A DNA stretch of 64,000 bases from Micromonospora terminaliae (GCF_009671205.1 NZ_CP045309.1:6156001-6220000), one strand, 5' to 3'. Shown: positions 17,651 through 26,930, numbered from the stretch's first letter. Numbers and translations: made by a program. Notes: generated from the letters alone by a model not told the origin.

Positions 17651-18144
17651 CCGGCGCGGCCGACGGCGCCGGCTTCGCCGAGGCGGCGCGGGCCGGGGCC
17701 GCCGAGGTCACCGCCACGGTGATCGTCGACGCGCCGGCCGAGCGCGTCTTCGCCGCGCTGACCGCCTGGGAGCGGCAGTCCGACTGGATCCCGCTCACCA
17801 CCGTCCGGGTGGTCCAGGGTGACGGCGGCGAGGGGAGCCTGGTCGAGGCGGTCACCGCGCTCGGCCCGGCCGTGCTCCGCGACGAGATGCGGGTGGTCCG
17901 GGTGGACGCGCCGTACGAGGTCGGCGTGGTGCACTGCGGCAAGCTGCTGCGCGGCCCCGGCGTGCTGCGCTGCACCCCGCTGGGACGGGACCGGACCCAG
18001 GTGGTCTGGCACGAGTGGTTCCACCTGCCCGGCGGGAGGGCCGGTCGGGTGGCCTGGCCGGTGCTCTGGCCCGGCTCGAAGTTCAGCCTCACGCAGGCGC
18101 TGAAGAAGTTCGCGCGGCTGGTCGAGCAGGGCCGGCTGCCCTGA
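17647..18144 (+). CDS. SRPBCC-fold (START/polyketide-cyclase-like) protein
   Basis: A 165-residue protein with the helix-grip pattern of SRPBCC proteins: ATVIVDAPAERVFAALTAW at the N-terminus, then SDWIPLTTVRVV, a central sheet, and a long C-terminal helix (LTQALKKFARLVEQG). Such proteins bind hydrophobic ligands or lipids; the ligand is not predictable. The GTG start overlaps the stop of the DivIVA-like gene by 4 bases, so the two are probably co-translated. Confidence 0.78.
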   Translation: MTGAADGAGFAEAARAGAAEVTATVIVDAPAERVFAALTAWERQSDWIPLTTVRVVQGDGGEGSLVEAVTALGPAVLRDEMRVVRVDAPYEVGVVHCGKLLRGPGVLRCTPLGRDRTQVVWHEWFHLPGGRAGRVAWPVLWPGSKFSLTQALKKFARLVEQGRLP

Positions 18145-18190
18145 CCGCCGGTCACCGCCGTTGTCGGTGGGCTGACCTACCGTGTACGGC

Positions 18191-18775
18191 GTGACTGACC
18201 TGGTGACCGGCGCCGACGGGCTGCCCCGCTGCGCCTGGGGGGCGAGCACCCCGGACTACGCCGTCTACCACGACGAGGAGTGGGGCCGGCCGCTGCGCGG
18301 CGACGACGCGCTCTACGAGCGGCTGACCCTGGAGGCCTTCCAGTCCGGCCTGTCCTGGCTGACCATCCTGCGCAAGCGGCCCGCGTTCCGGCTCGCCTTC
18401 GACGAATTCCGGATCGAGAAGGTCGCCGGCTACGGCGAGGCCGACGTGGCCCGGCTGCTGGCCGACGCGGGGATCGTCCGCAACCGGGCCAAGGTCGAGG
18501 CGGCCGTCGCCAACGCCCGGGCCGCCCTGGCGCTGCCCGACGGCCTCTCCGCGCTGCTGTGGTCGTTCGCGCCGCCGCCCCGGGCGGCCCGGCCGCGCTC
18601 GTTCGCCGAGGTGCCGGCGCTCACCCCGGAGTCCACGGCGATGGCCAAGGCGCTCAAGAAGAGCGGCTTCCGCTTCGTGGGCCCGACCACGGCCTACGCG
18701 CTGATGCAGGCCACCGGCATGGTCGACGACCACCTCGCCGGCTGCCACGTGGCCGGCGACCGTCCGGGGGCATGA
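18191..18775 (+). CDS. tag: DNA-3-methyladenine glycosylase I
   Basis: A 194-residue base-excision-repair enzyme that removes 3-methyladenine from alkylated DNA. The zinc-snap ligands are visible: Cys in RCAWG, His in YHDEEWG, and His/Cys in HLAGCHVAG near the C-terminus. The conserved acidic pocket is LTLEAFQSGLSWLTIL. GTG at 18191 is chosen as the start; GTG at 18182 would add three residues. Its position after the SRPBCC gene parallels Rv1210 (tagA). Confidence 0.9.
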   Translation: MTDLVTGADGLPRCAWGASTPDYAVYHDEEWGRPLRGDDALYERLTLEAFQSGLSWLTILRKRPAFRLAFDEFRIEKVAGYGEADVARLLADAGIVRNRAKVEAAVANARAALALPDGLSALLWSFAPPPRAARPRSFAEVPALTPESTAMAKALKKSGFRFVGPTTAYALMQATGMVDDHLAGCHVAGDRPGA

Positions 18776-18830
18776 GCCGGCCGGCGGACGTGCCGGGACC
18801 GGCCCCGGTCCGGCGTGATGGGATTGAGAC

Positions 18831-19454
18831 ATGACCGACACCGAGCCGCGGACGAGCGGGACGATCGAGGGCGGCGCCGGGCCGGGTGCCTGGGCGGTGC
18901 TGCTGCCCGCCGAGCGCTACGAGGCCGAGCGGCTCGTGCACCACGACACGCTGGAGCTGACCGGGCTCGACGAGACCGTGCGGCCCCGGCCCGGTGACCC
19001 GGTCGCCGTGCTGGTCGACGAGCCGCTGCGGCTCGTGGCGCTCGGCCGGGTCGCCCTCGCCACAGGGGAGACCCGGGAGGACCCGGACGACCCGCAGTCC
19101 GAGGCCGGTCCGGGGGTGCTCGTGGTGACGTACACCCGGCGGGTGCTCGACGAGCCGGTGCCGGTCGGCGGCCTGGCGCTCGACGGGCCGGTCAGCGGCC
19201 TCGACGCGGCCGGCTTCCGCGAGCTGGCCGACCGGCTCGGCCCGCCGCCGGCCCGCCGCTCCTGGCTGGTCAGCCTCGACCTGCCGATCGAGGCGGCCTC
19301 GCCCGCCGAGGCGGTCCGGCTCTTCTGGGCCTACGTGCAGGAGCTGGGCCCGCGCGAGCTGCCCGCCTTCGTCTCGCCGGCCGGGAACGAGCTGGCCATG
19401 CAGGCCTTCGTGCTCGGCGCCGAGGCCAACCAGGACCCCGAGGAGGACGACTGA
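18831..19454 (+). CDS. Uncharacterised protein with a PUA/EVE-like N-terminal half
   Basis: A 207-residue soluble protein not securely recognised. The first 80 residues (AWAVLLPAERYEAERLV; RPGDPVAVLVDEPLRLVALG) resemble the strand order of EVE/PUA folds that bind modified bases, but this is weak. The C-terminal half is helical, with no signal or TM segment and an acidic end (NQDPEEDD). It begins 55 bases after tag in the same direction and may share its transcript. Confidence 0.6.
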   Translation: MTDTEPRTSGTIEGGAGPGAWAVLLPAERYEAERLVHHDTLELTGLDETVRPRPGDPVAVLVDEPLRLVALGRVALATGETREDPDDPQSEAGPGVLVVTYTRRVLDEPVPVGGLALDGPVSGLDAAGFRELADRLGPPPARRSWLVSLDLPIEAASPAEAVRLFWAYVQELGPRELPAFVSPAGNELAMQAFVLGAEANQDPEEDD

Positions 19455-19462
19455 CCCGCGGG

Positions 19463-20254
19463 TCAGCGACCCTCGAAGACCGGCTTCTGCTTGTTCACGA
19501 AGGCCATGGTCGCGGCCCGGTGGTCGGCGGTGGCGCCGCAGATCGACTGGGCCTGCGCCTCGGCGGCCAGGGCGTCGGCCAGGGTGCCGGCGTCGGCGAT
19601 GGAGAGCTGCCGCTTGATCGCCCCGTACGCGACGGTCGGGCCGGCCGCGAGCCGGGCGGCCAGCTCCTGCGCGGCCGGGAGCACCTGCTCGTCGTCGTCC
19701 ACGAGCCGGGTCAGCAGGCCCAGCCGGCAGGCGTCCTCGGCGCCCACCGGCTCGGCGAGCATCAGCAGCTCGACGGCCTTGGCGTGGCCGACCAGGCGGG
19801 GCAGCGTCCAGGAGGCGCCGGTGTCGGCGGCGAGCCCGACGCCGGCGAACGCCATGAGGAAGCGGGTCTTCGGGCCACCGATGCGGAAGTCGGCGAGGAA
19901 CGCCAGTGAGGCGCCGGCCCCGGCGGCCATGCCCCGGACCGCGGCGACCACCGGCTTGGGCAGGTTGGCCAGCCGGGCGGCGATCGGGTTGTAGTGGGCC
20001 CGTACGGTGCCCAGCGGGTCGGCGTCGGCGGATTCCAGGGTCTGCACGTGCTCCCGCAGGTCCTGCCCGGCGCTGAACGCGTTGCCCGCCCCGGCCAGCA
20101 CGACCGCCCGGCAGGACCGGTCGGCCTCCAGCTCGGCGAGGGTGTCCCGGAGCGCCTCCTTGAGCGCCACGTCGAGCGAGTTCAGCGCGGTCGGGCGGTT
20201 CATGGTCAGGGTGACGACGGCGTCGGTGCGGTCGACGAGCAGCGGCTCGGTCAC
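19463..20254 (-). CDS. Enoyl-CoA hydratase/isomerase family protein (PaaG-like)
   Basis: A 263-residue crotonase-fold enzyme. The oxyanion-hole parts are AGNAFSAGQDLREH and VRGMAAGAGASLAF. The active-site strand reads LAADTGASWTLPRLVG, with Asp where hydratases have Glu, as in PaaG-type ring-epoxide and Delta3-Delta2-enoyl-CoA isomerases. It therefore fits an isomerase rather than a hydratase. It lies 4 bases downstream of a PaaX regulator in a two-gene operon, which points to phenylacetyl-CoA or related aromatic or fatty acyl-CoA metabolism. No other paa genes are in the window. Confidence 0.82.
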   Translation of the reverse strand: MTEPLLVDRTDAVVTLTMNRPTALNSLDVALKEALRDTLAELEADRSCRAVVLAGAGNAFSAGQDLREHVQTLESADADPLGTVRAHYNPIAARLANLPKPVVAAVRGMAAGAGASLAFLADFRIGGPKTRFLMAFAGVGLAADTGASWTLPRLVGHAKAVELLMLAEPVGAEDACRLGLLTRLVDDDEQVLPAAQELAARLAAGPTVAYGAIKRQLSIADAGTLADALAAEAQAQSICGATADHRAATMAFVNKQKPVFEGR

Positions 20255-20258
20255 GTGT

Positions 20259-21077
20259 CTAACGACCCTTCTGTCGGGCGAGGCGGTTGCCGGCGTCGAG
20301 GCACTGCTCGACGTACCGGTCGGCGGCCGGCCGGAGCCGGGCCGCGTGCCGGTCGAAGAAACTGGCGGCGCTGCTGCCCGGCCAGCGCTCGGGGAGCAGC
20401 GCCGGCGGCAGCTGCGGGTCCCGGAACAGGAAGGTACGCCACGCGTGCACGAGCCGGAACCGGGCGGCGTACGCCTCCTCGTCGCTGCTGCGCACGGTGA
20501 CCCCGCTGAGCAACGGCTTCTGCTCGGCGACGAACCGCTCGTAGGCGCGGCCGATCTCGGCCAGGTCCCAGGCGCGGCGGACCACCCCCATGGCGCCGGG
20601 GGTGCCGGCGGCGTGCGCGGCGGTGAACCGCTCGTACCGCACCCCGGCCTCGGCGAGCAGGACGTCCACGTCCTCGCCCGGCCGGGTCGCCACCCAGGTG
20701 CAGTCGTCCAGCGTGCCGTAGCCGAGGAAGGTCAGGTTCGCGGCGAGCCGCTGCCGGTCCCGGCGGGACGCGGGGGCGTCCAGCACCAGGAGGTCGAAGC
20801 GGCCGTCCCAGGCGTGCCGCCCGGTGCGGTAGATCCGGGCGCCCGCCTCGTCGAGCCGGCGGGCCGCCTTCGGTGTGATCGAATATCCGGGCCCCGACGC
20901 GAGCCGGAGCGGTTCGAGCCAGCCCTGACGGACCATCCGGGAGACCGCCGTACGGACCGCCGGCGGGGCGATCCCGAGCGGTGCCAGCAGCTTCACCAGG
21001 GCGGCGACCGGTGCGCGGCCGCCCCTCGCCCGGAGGTGGTCGCCGTACAGGTCGAAGAGTGCCGACCGTGCCTGCAT
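20259..21077 (-). CDS. paaX: PaaX-family repressor
   Basis: A 272-residue regulator with the PaaX arrangement. The N-terminal winged helix is ALFDLYGDHLRARGG, with recognition near GIAPPAVRTAVSRMVRQGW. A central PaaX domain (RFDLLVLDAPASRRDRQRL) and the C-terminal helical domain (FRLVHAWRTFLFRDPQLPPALLPERWPG) follow. PaaX represses phenylacetate genes and releases DNA on binding phenylacetyl-CoA. It is the first gene of the paaX-paaG pair. The upstream region contains TGTGACA and TGTTACA, possible half-sites. Confidence 0.88.
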   Translation of the reverse strand: MQARSALFDLYGDHLRARGGRAPVAALVKLLAPLGIAPPAVRTAVSRMVRQGWLEPLRLASGPGYSITPKAARRLDEAGARIYRTGRHAWDGRFDLLVLDAPASRRDRQRLAANLTFLGYGTLDDCTWVATRPGEDVDVLLAEAGVRYERFTAAHAAGTPGAMGVVRRAWDLAEIGRAYERFVAEQKPLLSGVTVRSSDEEAYAARFRLVHAWRTFLFRDPQLPPALLPERWPGSSAASFFDRHAARLRPAADRYVEQCLDAGNRLARQKGR

Positions 21078-21267
21078 GACCGCACATTGTGACAGGCCTA
21101 TCCAAGATAAGCTAGATGCTGTTACATCAATGCTGCTTCGGTTTGGGTCCGGCGGTGTTCATCAGGGAAAATCATTGGTCGACGCCCCCGCGATGGCTGC
21201 GGGTGGTCATGACGAAGTGGCTGTGGGGCAACCCACCGACCCTGGTGTAGGTCTGAGGGGAGACAAC

Positions 21268-21435
21268 ATGGCGGCGATGAAGCCGCGGACGGGCGACGGT
21301 CCGCTGGAGGTCACCAAGGAGGGCCGGGGCATCGTCATGCGGGTCCCGCTGGAGGGTGGTGGCCGGCTCGTCGTCGAGATGACTCCCGACGAGGCCACCG
21401 CGCTGGGTGACGCGCTGAAGGCGGCTGCCGGCTGA
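21268..21435 (+). CDS. DUF3117 small protein (Rv1211-like)
   Basis: A 55-residue protein (MAAMKPRTGDGPLEVTKEG onward) that is highly conserved in actinobacteria. It has a two-strand, one-helix pattern, with RLVVEMTPDEATALGDAL at the end. ATG at 21268 follows GAGGGGAGACAAC. Its mycobacterial counterpart Rv1211 also lies after tag and has been described as calmodulin-like; the sequence here has no EF-hand loop. The function is unknown. Confidence 0.88.
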   Translation: MAAMKPRTGDGPLEVTKEGRGIVMRVPLEGGGRLVVEMTPDEATALGDALKAAAG

Positions 21436-21485
21436 TTGCGGAGAGCGGTCCGCGCGACGTCCGTCGCGCGGACGGTTCGTCCTAC

Positions 21486-21518
21486 CCTGAGCCACCGGCC
21501 GAGCCGGTGGCTCAGGGC
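21486..21518 (+). terminator. Terminator after the DUF3117 gene
   Basis: CCCTGAGCCACCGGC and GCCGGTGGCTCAGGG form a perfect 15-bp stem with a 3-base loop, 51 bases past the stop and before pepA. Confidence 0.75.
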
Positions 21519-21580
21519 CTTCCGCAGCCGGTAACCGGCAAAGTGTCCCGCTTCAAGCAGTTTCGGAGGTACGGTCCAGC

Positions 21581-23041
21581 GTGCTGGCCATTCGTCTGGT
21601 GAGCGGGCCCGCGCGGCCCGACACCCTCGTCCTGCCCGTTCGTCCCGAAGGGCCGGACGCCCCGGCCACGCTGGTCCCCACCGCCGCCCCGCCCGCTGAC
21701 GACGTCCGGGCCGAGGCGGCGGCGCTGGTGCCCGCCGCCCGGCTCACCGGCGCCCCCGGCGAGGTGCGGGAGCACCTGCGGCCCGGCGGCACCCCCGCCC
21801 GGCTCTGGCTGCTCGGCGTCGGCGACGGCGACGAGCACGGCTGGCGGGTCGCCGGAGCGGCGCTGGTCCGGGCCGCCAAGGATGAGACGCACATCACGAT
21901 CGCGCTGCCGGACGACGCCACGGACGCGCTGCGCGGCCTCGCCGAGGGGCTGCTGCTCGGCTCCTACCGGTACCGGCTGACCGAGGCCGGCGGCACGCCC
22001 GCCCTGGCCGAGGTGGACGTCGTGGTGGGGGACCCGGAGGCGCTCGCGCCCACCCTGGCCACCGCCCAGACCACCGCCGAGATGACCCGGCTGGCCCGGG
22101 ACCTGACCAACACCCCCTCGTCCACCAAGAACCCGGAGTGGTTCGCCGCCCAGGTGGCCGCCGCCGCGTCCGGCCGCGCCGACCTGCACCTGCGGGTACG
22201 CGAGCCGGAGGAGCTGGTCGCCGAGGGCTTCGGCGGCATCCTGGCCGTCGGCGGCGGCTCGGCCAGCGGCCCCCGCCTGGTCGAGCTGGACTGGCGGCCG
22301 GCCGGCGCGCGTACGCACGTGGTGCTGGTGGGCAAGGGGATCACCTTCGACACCGGCGGCATCTCGATCAAGCCGGTGCCGGCCATGAAGCTGATGCGCA
22401 AGGACATGGCCGGGGCCGCCGCGGTGGTCGCCGCCACCCTGGGCGCCGCCGCGCTGGGGCTGCCCGTGCGGGTCACCACGCTGGCCCCGCTCGCCGAGAA
22501 CATGGTCAGCGGCTCGGCGTTCCGCCCCGGCGACATCGTCCGCCACTACGGCGGCCGGACCAGCGAGAGCACCAACTCCGACGCCGAGGGCCGGCTGGTG
22601 CTCGCCGACGCCATGGCGTACGCCGTCCGGGAGCTGAAGCCCGACCTGCTGGTCGACCTGGCCACGCTGACGGGGGCGAACGCGGTGGCGCTGGGCAAGC
22701 GGCACGCCGCCCTCTACAGCGAGAACGACGACCTCGCCGCCGACCTGCTGGGCGCGATCACGGCGGCCGGCGAGCGCGCCTGGCGGATGCCGCTGGCCGA
22801 CGACTACGTCGAGTACCTGAGCAGCGACATCGCCGACCTGCACAGCTCCCCGGCCCGGGGCGCCGGCTCGGTCGTCGCCGCGCTCTTCCTCCGCGAGTTC
22901 ACCGGCGAGCTGCGCGACCGCTGGGTGCACGTGGACATGTCCGCACCCTCCTGGTCGGACGACGTGCACGGCGAGCTGGTCAAGGGCGCCACCGGCTGGG
23001 GCGTCCGCGGGCTGCTGCGCTGGCTGGCCACGCTGGGCTGA
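21581..23041 (+). CDS. pepA: Leucyl aminopeptidase (M17)
   Basis: A 486-residue dizinc or dimanganese aminopeptidase that releases N-terminal residues. The M17 active-site blocks are present: GKGITFDTGGISIKP (metal ligands and catalytic Lys), KLMRKDMAGAAAV and NSDAEGRLVLADAMAYA, with the catalytic Arg in the last block. The N-terminal domain is variable, as usual. The GTG at 21581 has GGAGG upstream. It is single-gene, bounded by a terminator upstream and converging on the O-methyltransferase gene. Confidence 0.93.
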   Translation: MLAIRLVSGPARPDTLVLPVRPEGPDAPATLVPTAAPPADDVRAEAAALVPAARLTGAPGEVREHLRPGGTPARLWLLGVGDGDEHGWRVAGAALVRAAKDETHITIALPDDATDALRGLAEGLLLGSYRYRLTEAGGTPALAEVDVVVGDPEALAPTLATAQTTAEMTRLARDLTNTPSSTKNPEWFAAQVAAAASGRADLHLRVREPEELVAEGFGGILAVGGGSASGPRLVELDWRPAGARTHVVLVGKGITFDTGGISIKPVPAMKLMRKDMAGAAAVVAATLGAAALGLPVRVTTLAPLAENMVSGSAFRPGDIVRHYGGRTSESTNSDAEGRLVLADAMAYAVRELKPDLLVDLATLTGANAVALGKRHAALYSENDDLAADLLGAITAAGERAWRMPLADDYVEYLSSDIADLHSSPARGAGSVVAALFLREFTGELRDRWVHVDMSAPSWSDDVHGELVKGATGWGVRGLLRWLATLG

Positions 23042-23054
23042 CCGGCCGGGGCGG

Positions 23055-23747
23055 TCAGCCCTTCACGGCCGCGAGCAGGCCGTGCCCGACGGGCAGCAGC
23101 GCCGGCACCCAGTGCTCCGACTCGCGGATGGCCTTGATGGTCTCCCGTACGGTCACCGTCTCCACGTCGCGGGCGGCCGGGTCACCGATTCGGCCGCCGG
23201 CCAGGGCGCCGTTGAGCGCGAGCACGCCGCCCGGGCGCAGCAGCCGCAGCGCCGCGTCCACGCAGGCCGCGAAGCCGGCCGCCTCGGCGTCGACGAAGAC
23301 CAGGTCGTAGGCGCCGTCCGCGAGCCGCGGCAGCACGTCGAGGGACCGCCCGGTGATGATCCGGGTACGCCCCGATGCGAAACCCGCCTCCTGGAACAGC
23401 CGCCGGGCGATGCGCTGGTGCTCGACCTCCACGTCGATCGTGGTGAGCACCCCGTCGGGGCGCATGCCCCGGAGCAGCCAGACGCCGCTCACCCCCGTGC
23501 CGGTGCCGATCTCGACGACCGCCCGGGCGTTCCCGGCGGCGGCGAGCAGGCGCAGCGCGGCGCCGGCGCCCGGCGTCACCGCGTCCACGCCCACCTCGTG
23601 GGCCAGGGCGCGGGCGGTCCGGAGCACGAGATCCTCGGTGACGTACGACTCGGCGAACTGGAGCACCTGGGCGGTCGAGTTGCCGGAGCCGGCGACCGTG
23701 GCGATGGGACACCTCCGGGCGGACTGGTGCGAGGGGTCGGTTGGCAC
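23055..23747 (-). CDS. O-methyltransferase family protein (Rv1220c-like)
   Basis: A 230-residue class I methyltransferase of the catechol/caffeoyl-CoA O-methyltransferase type. It has ESYVTEDLVLRTARALA at the N-terminus, SAM motif I as VVEIGTGTGVSGVWLLRG, the acidic ligand in TTIDVEVEHQRIA, and the metal-site Asp in YDLVFVDAEA. The start GTG at 23747 (MPTDPSHQSA) lies 4 bases after TAGGCT on this strand, suggesting a leaderless message. In mycobacteria the same gene lies opposite sigE-rseA-htrA-tatB; here it lies directly opposite htrA. The substrate is unknown. Confidence 0.82.
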   Translation of the reverse strand: MPTDPSHQSARRCPIATVAGSGNSTAQVLQFAESYVTEDLVLRTARALAHEVGVDAVTPGAGAALRLLAAAGNARAVVEIGTGTGVSGVWLLRGMRPDGVLTTIDVEVEHQRIARRLFQEAGFASGRTRIITGRSLDVLPRLADGAYDLVFVDAEAAGFAACVDAALRLLRPGGVLALNGALAGGRIGDPAARDVETVTVRETIKAIRESEHWVPALLPVGHGLLAAVKG

Positions 23748-23928
23748 TGAGAGCCTAGAGGCGTGCCTCCACGGGCGCAGCCGCGAGTCGGCCCTCAGAC
23801 GATCACGCGCGGCAACCCCTGACTCCACTCGGGGCATCCGTGCAATCCTGGACGGAGTCCCGCGCTCCACGGCCGGCTCCACCGACCGCCCGGCGCGGGG
23901 CGTGGGGGACGGACTGGGAGGCACCGAC

Positions 23929-25221
23929 GTGACCGACGGCTGGGACTGGCGCCAGCCCGGCGGGAGCCCGGCGCCGGCGGGAGGGCCGGCGCAGGGGCAG
24001 CCGCCGCAGGGCGCCGGGGGCGGCACCTCGCCCTGGTGGTCCGACGCGCTCGCCGATCCCTGGCGCGACCCGTACGCGCCCGCCGCCGTGGTGGTGCCGG
24101 CCGCCCCGGTCACCGGCAGCGGCGAGCCGGAACCGGTGACCGACCCCGACGCGCCGAGGCGCCCCGGCCTGCGTCAGGTGGTGCTGGTCTCGCTGATCAC
24201 CGCCCTGCTCGCCGGCTCGCTCGGCAGCGCCCTGACCTACGCGTTCCTGCGCGGCGGCGGGGGCGTGCCGACCCTGGGGGCGCAGTCGGGCCAGGCCCCG
24301 GCGCTCGCCCAGCGCAAGCCCGAGTCACTGGCCGGGGTCGCCGAGAAGGTGCTGCCCAGCGTGGTCACGGTCCGCGTGGCCAGCCTCGGCGGCACCAGCG
24401 AGGGCTCCGGCTTCGTGGTGAGCGCCGACGGGCACATCGTCACCAACGACCACGTGGTGGCGGGCGGCCCGGGCAAGGCCACGGTGGTCTTCAACGACGG
24501 CAGCACCGCCCCCGGAACGGTGGTCGGGCAGGACCCGGAGTCGGACATCGCGGTGATCAAGGTGACCCGTACCGGGCTGAAGCCGGTGGAGTTCGGCGAC
24601 TCCGACGCGCTCGCCGTCGGTGATCCGGTGCTCGCCATCGGCTCGCCGCTCTCCCTGGCCAACACGGTGACCGCCGGCATCGTCAGCGCGCTGGACCGCA
24701 CCATGATGGCCGGCGAGCCGGGCGGCCCGACCCGCTACTACGCCGCGATCCAGACCGACGCGGCGGTCAACCACGGCAACTCGGGCGGCCCGCTGGTCGA
24801 CGGGGCCGGCCGGGTGGTCGGGGTCAACTCGACGATCAAGTCCCTGGTCGCCGACGGGCAGGAGGCCGGCAACATCGGCCTCGCCTTCGCCATCCCGATC
24901 AACCAGGCGAAGCGGGTCACCGAGGACATCATCGGCACCGGCAAGGCCCGGCGTACGGTGATCGGCGCCCAGGTCGGCGGCACCGGCGTGAGCGGCGGCG
25001 GCGTACGCCTCAACGGCGTCGAGCCGGCCGGGCCGGCCGCGGCGGCCGGGCTGCGTACCGGGGACGTGGTGCTCCGGCTCGACCGGCACCCGATGAACGA
25101 TCCGACCGACCTCGTGGCCCTCGTCCGCAAGTACGCCCCCGGTTCGGTGGTGACGGTGGAGTACCGGCGCGGGTCGGATCGGCAGAACGCCTCGGTGACG
25201 CTCGCCGCAGACGCCAAGTGA
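23929..25221 (+). CDS. htrA: Membrane-anchored HtrA/DegP serine protease (S1C)
   Basis: A 430-residue envelope quality-control protease. A Gly/Pro-rich cytoplasmic head of about 80 residues precedes one TM helix (about 84-106) and an extracytoplasmic trypsin-like domain. The triad is His175 (TNDHVV), Asp206 (ESDIAVI) and Ser285 (GNSGGPLV). One PDZ domain runs from about residue 330 (GVRLNGVEPAGPAAAAGLRT). GTG at 23929 has GGGAGG eight bases before it. It lies 74 bases upstream of tatB, matching the mycobacterial order, but the sigE and rseA genes that usually precede it are missing. Confidence 0.92.
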   Translation: MTDGWDWRQPGGSPAPAGGPAQGQPPQGAGGGTSPWWSDALADPWRDPYAPAAVVVPAAPVTGSGEPEPVTDPDAPRRPGLRQVVLVSLITALLAGSLGSALTYAFLRGGGGVPTLGAQSGQAPALAQRKPESLAGVAEKVLPSVVTVRVASLGGTSEGSGFVVSADGHIVTNDHVVAGGPGKATVVFNDGSTAPGTVVGQDPESDIAVIKVTRTGLKPVEFGDSDALAVGDPVLAIGSPLSLANTVTAGIVSALDRTMMAGEPGGPTRYYAAIQTDAAVNHGNSGGPLVDGAGRVVGVNSTIKSLVADGQEAGNIGLAFAIPINQAKRVTEDIIGTGKARRTVIGAQVGGTGVSGGGVRLNGVEPAGPAAAAGLRTGDVVLRLDRHPMNDPTDLVALVRKYAPGSVVTVEYRRGSDRQNASVTLAADAK

Positions 25222-25295
25222 GCATGCCTCACCCCCTCCCGGCCGGCCACCTGACGTGCGTAGTCTTGCCCTGACGCGCCACGAGGAGGCCGAGT

Positions 25296-25718
25296 GTGTT
25301 CGAGAACCTGAACTGGTGGGAGATCGGCGCCCTGCTGCTCCTGGCACTGCTGATCTTCGGGGACCGGCTGCCCACGGTGATCAACGACGGCCTCCGGATG
25401 GTCCGTAACCTGCGCAACATGGCGCGGAACGCCACCGGTGACCTGAGCCGCGAGCTGGGCACGGACATCCAGCTGGAGGACCTGCACCCGAAGGCGTTCA
25501 TCCGGAAGCACCTGCTCAGCGAGGAGGACGAGCAGGCCCTCCGGAAGCCGCTGCAGAGCATGTACGACAACCTGCGTTCGGACGTCACCGGCGTGCACGA
25601 CGACCTGAAGGACGTGGCCAAGGCGGCCGACCTGCGGACCAACGGCACCCGCCCGGCCACCGCCACGGGCGGGTCCCCGGCCCCGGCTCCGCGCCCCTCC
25701 TACGACGACGCCACCTGA
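25296..25718 (+). CDS. tatB: Sec-independent protein translocase subunit TatB
   Basis: A 140-residue protein with the TatB plan: an N-terminal TM helix (WWEIGALLLLALLIFGDRLP) with the conserved Glu and the hinge FGDRLP, an amphipathic helix (VINDGLRMVRNLRNMAR), and a charged, disordered tail. TatB with TatC recognises twin-arginine signals, such as the one on the beta-helix protein in this window. GTG at 25296 follows GAGGAGG. It is probably co-transcribed with htrA. Confidence 0.9.
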   Translation: MFENLNWWEIGALLLLALLIFGDRLPTVINDGLRMVRNLRNMARNATGDLSRELGTDIQLEDLHPKAFIRKHLLSEEDEQALRKPLQSMYDNLRSDVTGVHDDLKDVAKAADLRTNGTRPATATGGSPAPAPRPSYDDAT

Positions 25719-25733
25719 GCCCCACGAACCGAG

Positions 25734-25765
25734 CGACCCTCCCCGGCCAGGGCCGGAGAGGGTCG
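25734..25765. terminator. Bidirectional terminator between tatB and mrp
   Basis: Two 15-base arms (CGACCCTCCCCGGCC and GGCCGGAGAGGGTCG) pair with one mismatch around a 2-base gap between the convergent genes; the real hairpin loop must open one or two pairs. Confidence 0.6.
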
Positions 25766-25784
25766 TCGGCTGAGCGTTCCGGGG

Positions 25785-26930
25785 TCAGCGACCGGAGGGC
25801 TTGAGCCCCAGGGGCTTGCCGAGCAGGGATTCGCGGCGCACCGCGAGGCGGTCGGCGACCTGCGCCAGCGCGCGGGCGGCCGGGGCGTCCGGCTGGGCCA
25901 GCACGATCGGGGTGCCGGCGTCGCCGCCCTCGCGCACCCGGGTGTCCATGGGGATCTGCCCGAGCACCGGCACCTGCGCGCCGATGGTCCGGGTCAGCGA
26001 CTCGGCGACGGCCGCGCCGCCCCCGGCCCCGAAGACCTCCATGCGGGAGCCGTCCGGCAGCTCCAGCCAGGACATGTTCTCGATCACACCGACCACCCGC
26101 TGGTGGGTCTGCAGCGCGATGGCGCCGGCCCGCTCGGCCACCTCGGCGGCGGCCGCCTGCGGGGTGGTGACGACCAGGATCTCGGCGTTCGGCAGGAGCT
26201 GGGCCACCGAGATCGCGATGTCGCCGGTGCCCGGGGGCAGGTCGAGCAGGAGGACGTCCAGGTCACCCCAGTAGACGTCGGCGAGGAACTGCTGCAGGGC
26301 CCGGTGCAGCATCGGGCCGCGCCAGACGACGGCCGCGTTGCCCGGGGTGAACATGCCGATCGAGATGACCTTCACGCCGTGCGACTGCGGCGGCATGATC
26401 ATGTCCTCGACCCGGGTGGGCGCGCCGTCGGCGCCGAGCATCCGGGGCACCGAGTGGCCGTAGATGTCGGCGTCCACCACGCCGACCGAGAGGCCGCGGG
26501 CGGCCAGCGCGGCGGCCAGGTTGACCGTGACGCTGGACTTGCCGACGCCACCCTTGCCGCTGGCGACCGCGTAGACCCGGGTGCGGGAGCCGGGCTGGGC
26601 GAACGGGATGACCGGCTCGGTGCCGCCCCCGCCGCGCAGCTTGGACTGGAGCTCCTGGCGCTGCTCGGGGCTCATCACGCCGAACTCGATCTCGACGCCG
26701 GTCACGCCGGGCACCGCCCCGACGGCGGCGGTGATGTCGGTACGCAGCTTGTCCTTCAGCGGGCAGCCGGCCACGGTGAGCAGCAGCTCGACCCGGACCA
26801 CGCCGTCGTCGCCGACCGCGGCGGAACGGACCATGCCCAGCTCGGTGATCGGCCGACGGATCTCCGGGTCGTTGACGGTGGCCAGGGCGGCCTGGATCGC
26901 GTCGGAGATGGTGCTGACGGGTGCTGACAT
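25785..26930 (-). CDS. mrp: Mrp/NBP35-family iron-sulfur carrier ATPase
   Basis: A 381-residue P-loop protein. An N-terminal MIP18/DUF59 domain (residues 1-90; LTVAGCPLKDKL) is joined to an ATPase with the deviant Walker A GKGGVGKSSVTVNLAAAL and Walker B LDVLLLDLPPGTGD. Mrp proteins hold and hand over Fe-S clusters. The C-terminal CXXC found in many homologues is not seen, as in some actinobacterial forms. ATG at 26930 begins MSAPVSTISDAIQ. Its position matches Rv1229c. Confidence 0.9.
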   Translation of the reverse strand: MSAPVSTISDAIQAALATVNDPEIRRPITELGMVRSAAVGDDGVVRVELLLTVAGCPLKDKLRTDITAAVGAVPGVTGVEIEFGVMSPEQRQELQSKLRGGGGTEPVIPFAQPGSRTRVYAVASGKGGVGKSSVTVNLAAALAARGLSVGVVDADIYGHSVPRMLGADGAPTRVEDMIMPPQSHGVKVISIGMFTPGNAAVVWRGPMLHRALQQFLADVYWGDLDVLLLDLPPGTGDIAISVAQLLPNAEILVVTTPQAAAAEVAERAGAIALQTHQRVVGVIENMSWLELPDGSRMEVFGAGGGAAVAESLTRTIGAQVPVLGQIPMDTRVREGGDAGTPIVLAQPDAPAARALAQVADRLAVRRESLLGKPLGLKPSGR